Assembly: GCF_007830735.1 (NCBI RefSeq)
Contig: NZ_VLLN01000026.1
Span: forward strand, 1 to 54,502
Length of the DNA stretch: 54,502 nucleotides
Reading direction: 5' to 3'
Source: Geobacter argillaceus
Lineage (GTDB): Bacteria > Desulfobacterota > Desulfuromonadia > Geobacterales > DSM-12255
The notes below the pieces were generated by a model, which saw nothing but the letters and a program-made list of their open reading frames with translations, made no database searches and was not told the origin of the DNA. Below, piece after piece: positions 16,494-24,084 of this stretch. Within the stretch, counting starts at the first letter, position 1; every line of letters begins with the position of its first letter. A program made the position numbers and the translations under genes.

Positions 16494-17639
16494 ATGAAAG
16501 GGATATCGGGCAGAAAGGCGCTGTGTATCGTCTATTCCCTGGCATCGTTCATGTTTCTCGGGGGGTGCGTAACCAACCCGATCAGTTACAACGCGGCTGA
16601 ACCGGTGCCGCGCGGCGCCTTGTTCGAGTACCCCTATTTCAACGACCAGGTAACGGGAATTGCCGTCTCGGAGCAGGGGAGAATTTTCGTCAATTTCCCC
16701 CGCTGGGATAAAGACCCCCTCTATTCCGTGGCAGAACTTCTGCCGGACGGCTCGCTGCGTCCCTATCCGGACAACGACTGGAACCGCTGGGGCAAAGACG
16801 AGGCCGGTCATCCCGAAGCCCATTTTATCTGTGTTCAGAGCGTCGTTGTCGACACTGACGATTCCCTCTGGGTTCTTGACCCGGCATCGCCGGGTTTCAA
16901 GGGGGTGGTGCCTGGCGGTGCAAAGTTGCTCAAGATCAATCTGACAACCGACACGGTTGAACGGGTCATTCCGTTTGGTGACGCGGCAGCCCCCCGCAAC
17001 AGCTATCTTAATGACGTCCGTCTCGATCCCGCGGGAGATGTTGCCTACATCACCGATTCAGGGACCGGAGCGATCCTCGTGGTCGACCTGGCGAGCGGCA
17101 AGAGCAGGCGGCTGCTGGCGGACCATCCGTCCACCAAGGCCGAACCAGGGTATGTGCCAATAATCGCTGGCAAGGAGTTGCGGGATGAAAACGGTCGGGT
17201 GCCGCAGATCCATGCTGACGGGATAGCGATCGATGCTGCCGGTGAGTATCTCTATTACCATGCATTGACCGCTAGGATGCTGTATCGCATCAAGACATCG
17301 TTTCTCAAGGATGCCAGCCTCTCGGAGGCACAACTGGCAGGAAAGGTGGAGATGCTTGCCGAAACCGGTGCCGTTGACGGCATGGTGATGGACTCCGACA
17401 ACAACCTCTATTTCACTGCCCTGGAAGAAAACGCCGTCAAGCGATACCGCCCCGACGGATCAATAGACACCATCATTAAGGATGATCGGATTCAGTGGCC
17501 GGACAGCATGGATATCTCGCCGGATGACTATCTCTATTTTACGGCTTCCCAGATCCACCGGATGCCTCGGTTCAATTATGGAAGGGATGAACGCATCATT
17601 CCCTACAAGGTGTTCAAACTCTGGCTGGCCCCTTTTTGA
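16494..17639 (+). CDS. Royal-jelly/yellow-like beta-propeller lipoprotein
   Basis: A 381-residue protein with a lipoprotein signal (MFLGGC-VTN). Its six-bladed-propeller sequence is of the major royal jelly protein/yellow type: QVTGIAVSEQGRIFVNFPRW, SVVVDTDDSLWVLDP, LNDVRLDPAGDVAYITDSG, HADGIAIDAAGEYLYYHAL, VDGMVMDSDNNLYFTALEE, WPDSMDISPDDYLYFTAS. Related SMP-30 propellers are lactonases; whether this one is catalytic is unknown. It follows the YfdX-like gene by 4 nt and is probably in the same operon, placing it in the periplasm with the protease and YfdX proteins. Confidence 0.85.
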   Translation: MKGISGRKALCIVYSLASFMFLGGCVTNPISYNAAEPVPRGALFEYPYFNDQVTGIAVSEQGRIFVNFPRWDKDPLYSVAELLPDGSLRPYPDNDWNRWGKDEAGHPEAHFICVQSVVVDTDDSLWVLDPASPGFKGVVPGGAKLLKINLTTDTVERVIPFGDAAAPRNSYLNDVRLDPAGDVAYITDSGTGAILVVDLASGKSRRLLADHPSTKAEPGYVPIIAGKELRDENGRVPQIHADGIAIDAAGEYLYYHALTARMLYRIKTSFLKDASLSEAQLAGKVEMLAETGAVDGMVMDSDNNLYFTALEENAVKRYRPDGSIDTIIKDDRIQWPDSMDISPDDYLYFTASQIHRMPRFNYGRDERIIPYKVFKLWLAPF

Positions 17640-17673
17640 CACCGATTCCAGAAATGGTGAAGGGAGAACGGCC

Positions 17674-17727
17674 ATGACACTCAGCGGCTGGGAGCGACAG
17701 CAGATCGTACGTGGCAGGGAGGTATAA
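17674..17727 (+). CDS. Possible 17-codon small ORF before the secreted-protein gene
   Basis: An ATG at 17674 with GAAGGGAGA upstream opens a 17-residue frame (MTLSGWERQQIVRGREV) that stops with TAA at 17725-17727. The stop is 3 nt before the ATG of the next gene, and the last codons (AGG GAG GTA) form that gene's ribosome site. Such an arrangement can couple translation. It resembles no known peptide, and expression is unproved. Confidence 0.3.
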   Translation: MTLSGWERQQIVRGREV

Positions 17728-17730
17728 TTT

Positions 17731-18030
17731 ATGAAGAAAATATGGGCTCTCATTATAGTATCAGGGCTGATAGCAATGGCTGGACCCGTTTCAGCCGTCG
17801 AGCAGAATGATACGAACGAAAAGGAACTTTGCATACTTTACGCTCGGGACTGTGCAGACAAGCTGTTCAACCTTCAGGAGAAGATCCGGCACATGCAGAA
17901 CGAACTTGCCAAAGGGGCAACCGTCTACAGGGCAGATGAAATCAAGAAACTTAAGGAGAAGTTGAAAGAAGCTGAGGATATGATGTACGCACTCATGCCG
18001 AACTCATCGTCGCCAAAGGAAACGAAGTAG
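17731..18030 (+). CDS. Small secreted helical protein, unknown function
   Basis: A 99-residue protein with a signal peptide (MKKIWALIIVSGLIAMAGPVSA). The mature part is short and helical, with two Cys residues (ELCILYARDCADK) that could form a disulphide. A charged amphipathic helix follows (NLQEKIRHMQNELAKG and KKLKEKLKEAEDMMYAL), which may form a coiled coil. I do not recognise a named family. It is preceded by a good GGGAGG site and is the last gene of the apparent degP-led set. Confidence 0.75.
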   Translation: MKKIWALIIVSGLIAMAGPVSAVEQNDTNEKELCILYARDCADKLFNLQEKIRHMQNELAKGATVYRADEIKKLKEKLKEAEDMMYALMPNSSSPKETK

Positions 18031-18171
18031 GGGTATTTGAACGGATCGGGTCTCATTCTGGGTTGACTCCTCATAATGGGAGTTTATCCTAAGTAAGTGA
18101 GCTGCGACGATACCTCCCGAGACATGCATCGAAAGCATGCAGGGGAAATTACACAGAAAGGGAAAGGAGAC

Positions 18172-18507
18172 ATGCACATGAAAGAGCAGATGAGAGCACT
18201 GAGTTTGATCCTGATGGTTATGGCCAGTGGCACTGCACTCGCTGTCGGGCCAGGCAAGACGCTGGAATTCAAGGGCAGCCCGATGGGAACTGTGATTTTT
18301 GACGGGACAGCGCACAAAAATGCCGGATTGACCTGCTCTGACTGTCACAATCCGGAACTATTCCCCAAGATGAAGCAGGGAACTGTCAATATTACCATGA
18401 ACGACTTGTACGCCGGCAAGTATTGCGGGAGATGCCATGACGGTAAAAAAGCCTTCCTGATAAAGGACAACTGCACCCGTTGTCATCATAAACCCGGGAT
18501 TAAATGA
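18172..18507 (+). CDS. Triheme c7-like periplasmic cytochrome
   Basis: A 111-residue exported c-type cytochrome. I chose the ATG at 18172 because AAAGGAGA lies just before it and a signal peptide follows (QMRALSLILMVMASGTALA). Three CxxCH haem sites are present (CSDCH, CGRCH, CTRCH), with the c7-type context MGTVIFDG-TAH for an axial His and YAGKYCGRCHDGKKAF. It is smaller than multihaem outer-membrane cytochromes and probably shuttles electrons in the periplasm, as PpcA-type proteins do in Geobacter, though its sequence is closer to the nanowire/triheme-domain type. It appears to be transcribed separately from its neighbours. Confidence 0.9.
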   Translation: MHMKEQMRALSLILMVMASGTALAVGPGKTLEFKGSPMGTVIFDGTAHKNAGLTCSDCHNPELFPKMKQGTVNITMNDLYAGKYCGRCHDGKKAFLIKDNCTRCHHKPGIK

Positions 18508-18628
18508 GGTTGGGCTACCTGATTCTAGCTCAGTTCATAGGTGGCAAACAGTACTCTCTCATCAGAAACGGATTGACCTGAACCAGGAGCGGCAATAAAG
18601 AGGCTTGCTTCGCCTGGCAGGGATGTGA

Positions 18629-19384
18629 GTGAACATGGCGTTACGAAATAGTCTGTACGCGGTTACCATATCATCGGCCTTGCTTTGTCTGCTGTTCCTT
18701 GCCGGTCCGTGCAAAGGGGAAGCCGGAAATGCGGATCCAACCAGGGAGATTGTTGCATCCATGCTCCAGGCTTATGGGGGTGATGCTTCGGTCAGGAAGG
18801 TTGTCTCGGTCACGGCCAAGGGGAGGATCATTGAATTCCTCAATGGGAAAGAGGGTAGCTATAGACGCTATTTTGAACGTCCCAGAAAGCTGCGTATTGA
18901 AGTGATGCCTGAGCAAGGGGGCGAAATCAGGGTTCTTAATGGGGATAAAGGCTGGCAGGTGAGTAGCGAGCGATTTATCCCCGTTTCCCCCCTTGAACTT
19001 CAGTCCATGATCTATCAATACAGCTATCTCGATCTACCTATGGGAATGGTGGGCGATAAATCGAGGATTACGTACGGCGGAAAACAGCACTACAAGGGAC
19101 GCGAGGTTTTCTTACTGCTGATTGAGCCGAACGACGCTCCCCGGCTTAAAGTTCTCATTGACGCACGAACACGCCTTATTGTTCGAGTTTCCGCCAGTTT
19201 TTCAATGGGAATGATGGGGGCCGGTGAACTCTCGACAGAATATGGTGATTTTCGTCCGGCCGGTGGAGTCCTTTTTCCATACAAACTGGTCAATTTTGCC
19301 GGTGATATGAAGCTTTCGGAAATCACGATGGACGTCATCGAAGTGAATCGAGGAATTTCTCACGAGCTCTTTGTCCCGCACTAG
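18629..19384 (+). CDS. LolA-like outer-membrane lipoprotein-sorting family protein
   Basis: A 251-residue exported protein: GTG start (AGGGA five bases upstream; ATG at 18635 possible), signal peptide through about residue 30, then a LolA/DUF-type half-barrel. The typical features are present: MLQAYGGDASVRKVVSVTAKG at the start, YFERPRKLRIEV, VLNGDKGWQVS, FPYKLVNFAGD near the end. LolA proteins carry lipoproteins across the periplasm, but many in this superfamily have other, unknown roles. It is separated from the cytochrome gene by 121 nt. Confidence 0.75.
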   Translation: MNMALRNSLYAVTISSALLCLLFLAGPCKGEAGNADPTREIVASMLQAYGGDASVRKVVSVTAKGRIIEFLNGKEGSYRRYFERPRKLRIEVMPEQGGEIRVLNGDKGWQVSSERFIPVSPLELQSMIYQYSYLDLPMGMVGDKSRITYGGKQHYKGREVFLLLIEPNDAPRLKVLIDARTRLIVRVSASFSMGMMGAGELSTEYGDFRPAGGVLFPYKLVNFAGDMKLSEITMDVIEVNRGISHELFVPH

Positions 19385-19742
19385 AGGGAAATGAGCCACA
19401 GGAACGGCGGGAAGGTATGTCTGTTGAGTCCCAACCGTCCGGACAAATGTCAGATTCGGGGTAATTCAACGAAGCCCGGAACCGCGGGTCACCTTAACGA
19501 ATGCGTCTGGCCGTATCCAGCGGAGGAACGCTTTTCTGACTTGGGCCGCGCTGGTGGTGCGGTATCTCAGTGCGGCAATATCTCCCCGTTAAAAAAAAAC
19601 GGCGACGATTCGGGAGCAACAGTTCCCGGGTCGGCGCCGTTTTGCGTTTTACCCCAAAGACTCTGGTAAGTCCGTCAGCGTGAAATACAAGGCCGAAGGT
19701 GTGCCCTGATTGCTATCAACATATTATCCAGTTCATTAACCG
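19385..19742. other. Intergenic stretch with a terminator-like hairpin
   Basis: No supported gene. The one notable structure is the hairpin at 19596-19643, listed separately. The region leads into a transposase scrap and marks the left boundary of the accessory, decaying part of the window. Confidence 0.5.
19596..19643. terminator. Possible bidirectional terminator
   Basis: AAAACGGCG (19596-19604) pairs exactly with CGCCGTTTT (19635-19643), with further CGGG/CCCG pairing inside. An A-run precedes it and T-rich sequence follows. It would end transcription from the LolA-like gene about 210 nt upstream. Confidence 0.5.
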
Positions 19743-19934
19743 GTGGCCGCAGTCATTCCAAACATCGACCAATATGCCGTCACCCTTTCGGAAGGAACGG
19801 TAGCCCGTTTTCTCATCGAACTTGGCCTGACGCCCCAAAAGCCAGTGCGCCGCGCCTGGCTTCGAGCCTTGCTTTCAATCCGCATCGAAAACAAGTATAT
19901 TTGTGAGAGACTGAGAATTGACCATAACTGCTAG
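19743..19934 (+). pseudogene. IS630-type transposase fragment
   Basis: The 63-residue frame contains LSEGTVARFLIELGLTPQKPVRRAW, which resembles the helix-turn-helix end of IS630-family transposases (usual form TVGRLLRRLGLTPQKPLRRAY). The catalytic DDE domain is absent and the downstream residues no longer match. It is a scrap of an old insertion, not a working element; no inverted repeats were identified. Confidence 0.5.
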
Positions 19935-20042
19935 GTCTTCTACCCATTTTTGCTTCATTAAACTTCGCCTACTCGGAAAATATCCAAAGGGCAGTTAGTA
20001 TCTGCTAACATACATAGGCCAATCTATCTATAGGGGCATGAT

Positions 20043-20480
20043 ATGGGAACTCTCGTAGGCGAAGCGGTGAGTAACTCGACCGTGAAGAGTATTCTAGAAG
20101 GGAAAGAACATCTCAACCAGCAAGCACTTGTTAATCTCACTCGCAAAGGTGTTCCGAGAAGTGTCGTTGACGATGTGGCCCGTGCTTTCGGTTTGTCGAT
20201 GGATCAGCTATGCGCTTTATTGCCTATTTCGTGGAGGGCCTTGAGGCGCTACCAACCTGATCAGTTATTGAATTCACACGTTTCTGATCATCTGGTTTGC
20301 CTTATTGTGCTCTTTGCTCGAATCGTCAATGTGTTCGGTACCCCTGATAAAGCTACACGTTGGGTAAAAATCTCAAACCCGTACTTGGGGTATGCCCCCC
20401 CTATGGAATTATTAGATACATGCGCTGGCATGGAGTTGGTTAAGGACTGTCTTGCCAGGATTGAACACGGAGTTTATTGA
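20043..20480 (+). CDS. Orphan Xre/MbcA/ParS-type antitoxin
   Basis: A 145-residue protein of the Xre-RES antitoxin class (TIGR02293/DUF2384). It has an N-terminal DNA-binding half (LTRKGVPRSVVDDVARAFGLSMDQL; LPISWRALRRYQPDQLL) and the C-terminal toxin-binding part (IVLFARIVNVFGTPDKATRWVKISNPYLGYAPPMELL). The family normally neutralises a RES-domain NAD+-degrading toxin encoded directly downstream. Here a terminator lies 170 nt downstream and no RES frame is visible on either side, so the toxin appears lost. Confidence 0.85.
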   Translation: MGTLVGEAVSNSTVKSILEGKEHLNQQALVNLTRKGVPRSVVDDVARAFGLSMDQLCALLPISWRALRRYQPDQLLNSHVSDHLVCLIVLFARIVNVFGTPDKATRWVKISNPYLGYAPPMELLDTCAGMELVKDCLARIEHGVY

Positions 20481-21103
20481 TTTTGTCCTGACACACTAAA
20501 ACTTGAGACTTTGCTACAGGGATGCTATACCAACCCTCTGAAACCTGTATTCAGTTCTCGGGTGGTTTTTCTTTAGAGGGATCATTCGGAATCCGAAATG
20601 ATATGCGAAAAAGTTTTGCTGAGTGTACCGGCTGGGGAGCCATAAAAAACAGGCACTTACAAGTCATCTTGTAGGTGCCTTTTCATTTGAGTGACCTTTT
20701 TGTCAGAAATGAAAGATTTTGTATCGCTTTTTATTGCCTAACTCCGTACGTCCCTTTTCCCAACTTGTAGCCCCCTGCTGCAATCAGCTGACTCTCCAGA
20801 CTAATATGCGCTCAACTTTTTCAAGCCCCCCCCATGAACCCCAGCGGGGGTGCCGGGGTGACTTGACCTACCTGCACATGATACACGAATCAAATTACAA
20901 TCCCGCCATTACTGAACGAGTCACAGTCCTTGTTATCCGGTGCACATAAATCGCCAATTAATGCGAATCTGACACAATAATTCCAGGGTGGATGCGACAG
21001 GTTGTCGCAGCCATTGTCGGTGGTATAATCCCGTATCAAGTAGCCGGATAAGAAGGCCACGACACATGTGTTCCGAAGCGGCGAAAGGTAAAGGAGAATA
21101 GGA
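20481..21103. other. 623-bp intergenic stretch
   Basis: Apart from the strong terminator at 20651-20683, no gene is supported. The short open frames here lack ribosome sites and family resemblance. The last 20 bases hold the AAAGGAG site of the SDR gene at 21104. Confidence 0.5.
20651..20683 (+). terminator. Rho-independent terminator
   Basis: AGGCACTTACAAG (20651-20663) pairs with CTTGTAGGTGCCT (20668-20680), with a single T-G wobble, 4-nt loop TCAT and a following TTT. It ends the antitoxin transcript. Confidence 0.8.
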
Positions 21104-21892
21104 ATGGATCTCAAACTTGAAAACAAACACGCGCTCGTCTCCGGGTCCGCCAAAGGGATCGGGCGGGCTATCGCCATGATGCTAGCCGCCGAAGGCGCCA
21201 GCGTCATAATAACCGGCCGGACAGGGGAGTCGGTCGCTATGGCTCAGGCCGAAATCAGGCGGCATTTTCCCGACGCCCGCCTTGACGGATACGCGGGAGA
21301 CTTGGCCGCTGCCGAAACGATCAAGGAGTTGGTTGCACGTTTTCCCGCCGTGGACATCCTAGTCAACAACCTTGGTATCTACGAGCCTAAACCGTTCGTG
21401 GAGATCTTGGACGAAGACTGGCTACGTTTTTTCGAAATCAACGTCATGAGCGGCGTGCGCCTAGCACGAGCCTACCTGCCACGGATGAAGGAATGCAACT
21501 GGGGGCGCGTCGTCTTTATCAGCAGCGAAAGCGGCATCCAGATCCCCACCGAGATGATCCATTACGGCATGACCAAGACCGCGCAACTCGCCATTTCGCG
21601 CGGACTCGCTGAAACCTGCGCCGGCACGGGGGTTACGGTGAATGCCGTCCTGCCCGGACCGACCCTTTCCGAGGGGGTGGAGACATTCATAACCACATTG
21701 AGTGCCGGCAAGCCTTTTGCGGAGTTCGAGCGGGAGTTTTTCCGGGATGTCCGTCCGACCTCGCTTTTGCAAAGATTTGCCGCCCCCGAAGAGGTGGCGA
21801 ACCTGGTCGCCTACCTGTGCAGTCCGCTCTCGTCCGCGACCAACGGGGCTGCGCTGCGGGTCGATGGCGGAGTGGTCAAGTCCTGCTTTTAA
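21104..21892 (+). CDS. Short-chain dehydrogenase/reductase
   Basis: A 262-residue SDR of the classical type, an NAD(P)H-dependent oxidoreductase. It has the cofactor motif GSAKGIGRAIAM (about 13-24), the NNLG motif (VDILVNNLGIYEP) and the catalytic Ser-Tyr-Lys set (FISSESG; HYGMTKTAQ). The C-terminal FAAPEEVANLVAYLCSPLSSATNG-type end is intact. The substrate cannot be told. It begins behind a strong AAAGGAG and leads a plus-strand group with a methyltransferase, the second OsmC-like selenoprotein and a damaged quinone oxidoreductase. That group looks like a small redox/detoxification set. Confidence 0.92.
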   Translation: MDLKLENKHALVSGSAKGIGRAIAMMLAAEGASVIITGRTGESVAMAQAEIRRHFPDARLDGYAGDLAAAETIKELVARFPAVDILVNNLGIYEPKPFVEILDEDWLRFFEINVMSGVRLARAYLPRMKECNWGRVVFISSESGIQIPTEMIHYGMTKTAQLAISRGLAETCAGTGVTVNAVLPGPTLSEGVETFITTLSAGKPFAEFEREFFRDVRPTSLLQRFAAPEEVANLVAYLCSPLSSATNGAALRVDGGVVKSCF

Positions 21893-21914
21893 CAAGGACA
21901 CGAAGGGAGTCTTC

Positions 21915-22523
21915 ATGGGGGGGAATATGATGGATTGGGACGAGCGATACCGGGAACCGGGCTATGCCTACGGCACCATACCCAACGATTTTATAGTAGC
22001 CGTTTCAGAAAGGATCCCGCGCGGCAGGGTCCTTTCGCTTGCCGAGGGAGAGGGGCGGAACGCGGTATACCTGGCGACACTCGGCTGCACTGTTACGGCG
22101 GTTGACAGCTCGGCAGTCGGCCTCCGCAAGGCCGAGGCATGGGCGGCCGAACGGAATGTAGCGATTACCACGGTAGTGGCCGATCTGGCAAATTTCAAGA
22201 TCGAGCCGGAAAAATGGGACGGGATCGTTTCGTGCTATTGCCATGTTCCGTCCTCCATTCGCGCACCGCTTCACCAGGCTGTGGTCAGGGGGCTGAAGCC
22301 GGGCGGCGTCTTCGTGTTGGAGGCCTTCAGCAAGGAGCAGTTGGCATACGACAGCGGCGGCCCCAAGGACATTGACATGCTGATGTCTCTGGATGATCTG
22401 AAGAATGAACTTGCCGGTCTGGAATTTATTCGCGCGGCGACGCTGGAACGGGATGTACGCGAGGGCACAAGGCACACCGGGCTGGCATCGGTGGTTCAGA
22501 TTTTTGCCGTCAAGCCCGCTTGA
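21915..22523 (+). CDS. TehB-like class I SAM-dependent methyltransferase
   Basis: A 202-residue methyltransferase. The ATG at 21915 follows AGGGAG; the longer frame starting inside the SDR gene is not likely. The opening MMDWDERYREPGYAYG and the SAM motif I (VLSLAEGEGRNAVYLA) are typical of the TehB/thiopurine-like group. VTAVDSSAVGLRKAE is motif II, and GGVFVLEAF follows. Members methylate tellurite, thiols or unknown small molecules. It begins 22 nt after the SDR stop and ends 77 nt before the OsmC-like selenoprotein gene. Confidence 0.88.
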   Translation: MGGNMMDWDERYREPGYAYGTIPNDFIVAVSERIPRGRVLSLAEGEGRNAVYLATLGCTVTAVDSSAVGLRKAEAWAAERNVAITTVVADLANFKIEPEKWDGIVSCYCHVPSSIRAPLHQAVVRGLKPGGVFVLEAFSKEQLAYDSGGPKDIDMLMSLDDLKNELAGLEFIRAATLERDVREGTRHTGLASVVQIFAVKPA

Positions 22524-22600
22524 GAACGGGTTGCAAGTTGATGCGGGCACGGCAGACCGGATCACGGGACACATGACTCCATACCGAAGGGGGGAAATCC

Positions 22601-23074
22601 ATGTCGGGAATTGTCTATAGTTCATTGGTGCGGATCGAGCGGGTGAAGGGGCTGTTGCGCAGGGCGTGGCTCCCTGCCGAATTGGAGCCGGTTTTGTTCG
22701 GCGTTCATGGGGCGGTCGCCGCCCACTACGGGGTCGCCCCGGACATCTCGGAGCCCCACGCCACAACCCTCGACTACATCGTCGCTGCCGCCGCCGGCTG
22801 ACTGACCGGAACCTTCGGCGGTGCGCTGGAGGCAAGGAAAGTAAGAATCGGCGGAGATGGACTCGTGGGCGAGGCCAGGGGCGAGATCGAACTGGAGGAT
22901 AACGTCCTGGTCATAAAACGGATCCGCGTGGTCTACCATCTGGTCACGCCGGCGGCGGACAGGGACAAGGTCGAGCGCGCCTATGCGCTCCACGCGGAAC
23001 ACTGCCCCGTCTTCCGCTCCATCAGCACGGCCATCGCCATCACCACCGACTTGGATTGGGGCGAACAGGGATAA
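22601..23074 (+). CDS. OsmC-like selenoprotein, copy 2 (in-frame UGA = Sec67)
   Basis: A second OsmC-family protein with an in-frame UGA at 22799-22801. Read through, it is 157 residues, exactly as long as copy 1, and the two align without gaps. DYIVAAAAG precedes the UGA and LTGTFGGALEARK follows. Sec67 replaces the peroxidatic Cys; the resolving Cys is Cys135 (AEHCPVFRS). Both halves keep coding-type divergence from copy 1: many third-base changes, few residue changes. A nonsense mutation would not preserve that. The start has a GGGGGG-A site. Genomic context is a methyltransferase upstream and a quinone oxidoreductase 30 nt downstream, so its partner set differs from copy 1. Expected role: thiol-dependent reduction of peroxides. 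Confidence 0.9.
22799..22831 (+). promoter_or_regulatory. Candidate bacterial SECIS element for OsmC copy 2
   Basis: Eleven nt after the UGA, CUUCGGC (22813-22819) pairs with GCUGGAG (22825-22831) over a 5-nt loop GGUGC. Stem, spacing and loop start (GGU) are the same as in copy 1, although flanking third-codon positions differ, which suggests that the structure itself is kept. Confidence 0.75.
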
Positions 23075-23104
23075 AAATGATTGAGATCATGAGGAGGAAT
23101 CAGC

Positions 23105-24033
23105 ATGCAAATCATGAAGGCAGTGCGCATTCACACATATGGAGGTCCCGAGGTGCTGGTCCACGAGGAGGTGCCCCTTCCCCGGCCACAAAACGACGAG
23201 GTGCTGGTCCGAGTCCGGGCTACGGCGGTCAACCCGGTGGACTGGAAGATCCGGGAGGGATACCTGCGGGAGATGCTGCCCCATTCCCTGCCGCTGATTA
23301 TGGGGTGGGACGTGTCCGGCGTGGTCGAGGAGACCGGCCCCGGCGTGACCCGCTTCAACGCCGGGGACGAGGTATTCAGCCGACCGGACCTCCTGCGGGA
23401 CGGGACTTATTCCGAATACGTCGTCATCAGGGAGACTGAGGTGGCGTTCAAGCCGGAATCCATCGACCATATCCATGCAGCCGCCATCCCCCTCGCCGGG
23501 ATCACCGCCTGGAAGTCGCTCATCGAGGCCGCCGGACTGTCAGCTGGCCAGAGGGTCCTTATCCATGGGGCTGCAGGTGGGGTCGGCAGCTATGCGGTGC
23601 AATTGGCGAAATGGCAGGGTGCCCATGTCATTGCCACCGCCTCGGAGCACAACCACGATTACCTGCATGGGCTGGGGGCCGACGAGATGATCGATTACCG
23701 GTCAATGCCTTTCGAGGACACAATACGCGACGTTGACGCTGTATTTGACACCATCGGCGGCGACACCCAGGAGCGTTCCTGGCAGGTACTGAAAAAGGGG
23801 GGCATCCTCGTCTCCATCGTCGCCCCACCGCCGGAAGCGATGGCTGCCGCCCACGGCTGCCGCCAGGCCTTCGTCTTCATCCAGCCGGATGCGGCGGTTC
23901 TTGCGAAGCTGGCACAACTGGTGGATGGGGGGAAGCTGTAGAATCAGTGCTACCGCTTTCAGAGGCGCGACGCGCCCAGGAGTTGAGCCAGAGAGGCCAT
24001 GTGCGGGGGAAGATCGTGTTGAAGGTCGTATGA
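23105..24033 (+). pseudogene. NADPH:quinone oxidoreductase-type MDR protein, frameshifted near the C-terminus
   Basis: A zinc-less medium-chain reductase related to quinone oxidoreductases. It has a GroES-like N-terminal half (DVSGVVEETGPGVTRFNAGDEVF), the cofactor motif HGAAGGVGSYAVQLAKW, and FDTIGGDTQERSW. It starts at 23105 with a strong AGGAGG. The frame ends at a TAG (23939-23941) after VDGGKL. A few bases later another frame continues with the expected C-terminus (VLPLSEARRAQELSQRG to VLKVV, stop 24031-24033). A small indel therefore removes about 30 residues from the product. The truncated 278-residue protein keeps the cofactor domain, so some activity is not excluded. It follows OsmC copy 2 by 30 nt. 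Confidence 0.8.
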
Positions 24034-24084
24034 ACAAACAGGCGCAGTCTCCGGCACCGAGTAGTAGCCTGCCTGCGCCTGCTT

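Noticed and set aside
18031-18171. c-di-GMP (GEMM) riboswitch before the cytochrome gene, as often seen in Geobacter
   Set aside because: The conserved GEMM motifs could not be found.
19391-19669. 92-codon frame after the LolA-like gene
   Set aside because: No family match, no ribosome site, and it runs into the terminator hairpin.
23939-23941. TAG ending the quinone oxidoreductase as a recoded (pyrrolysine-like) codon
   Set aside because: The continuing C-terminus lies in another frame, so an indel explains it.
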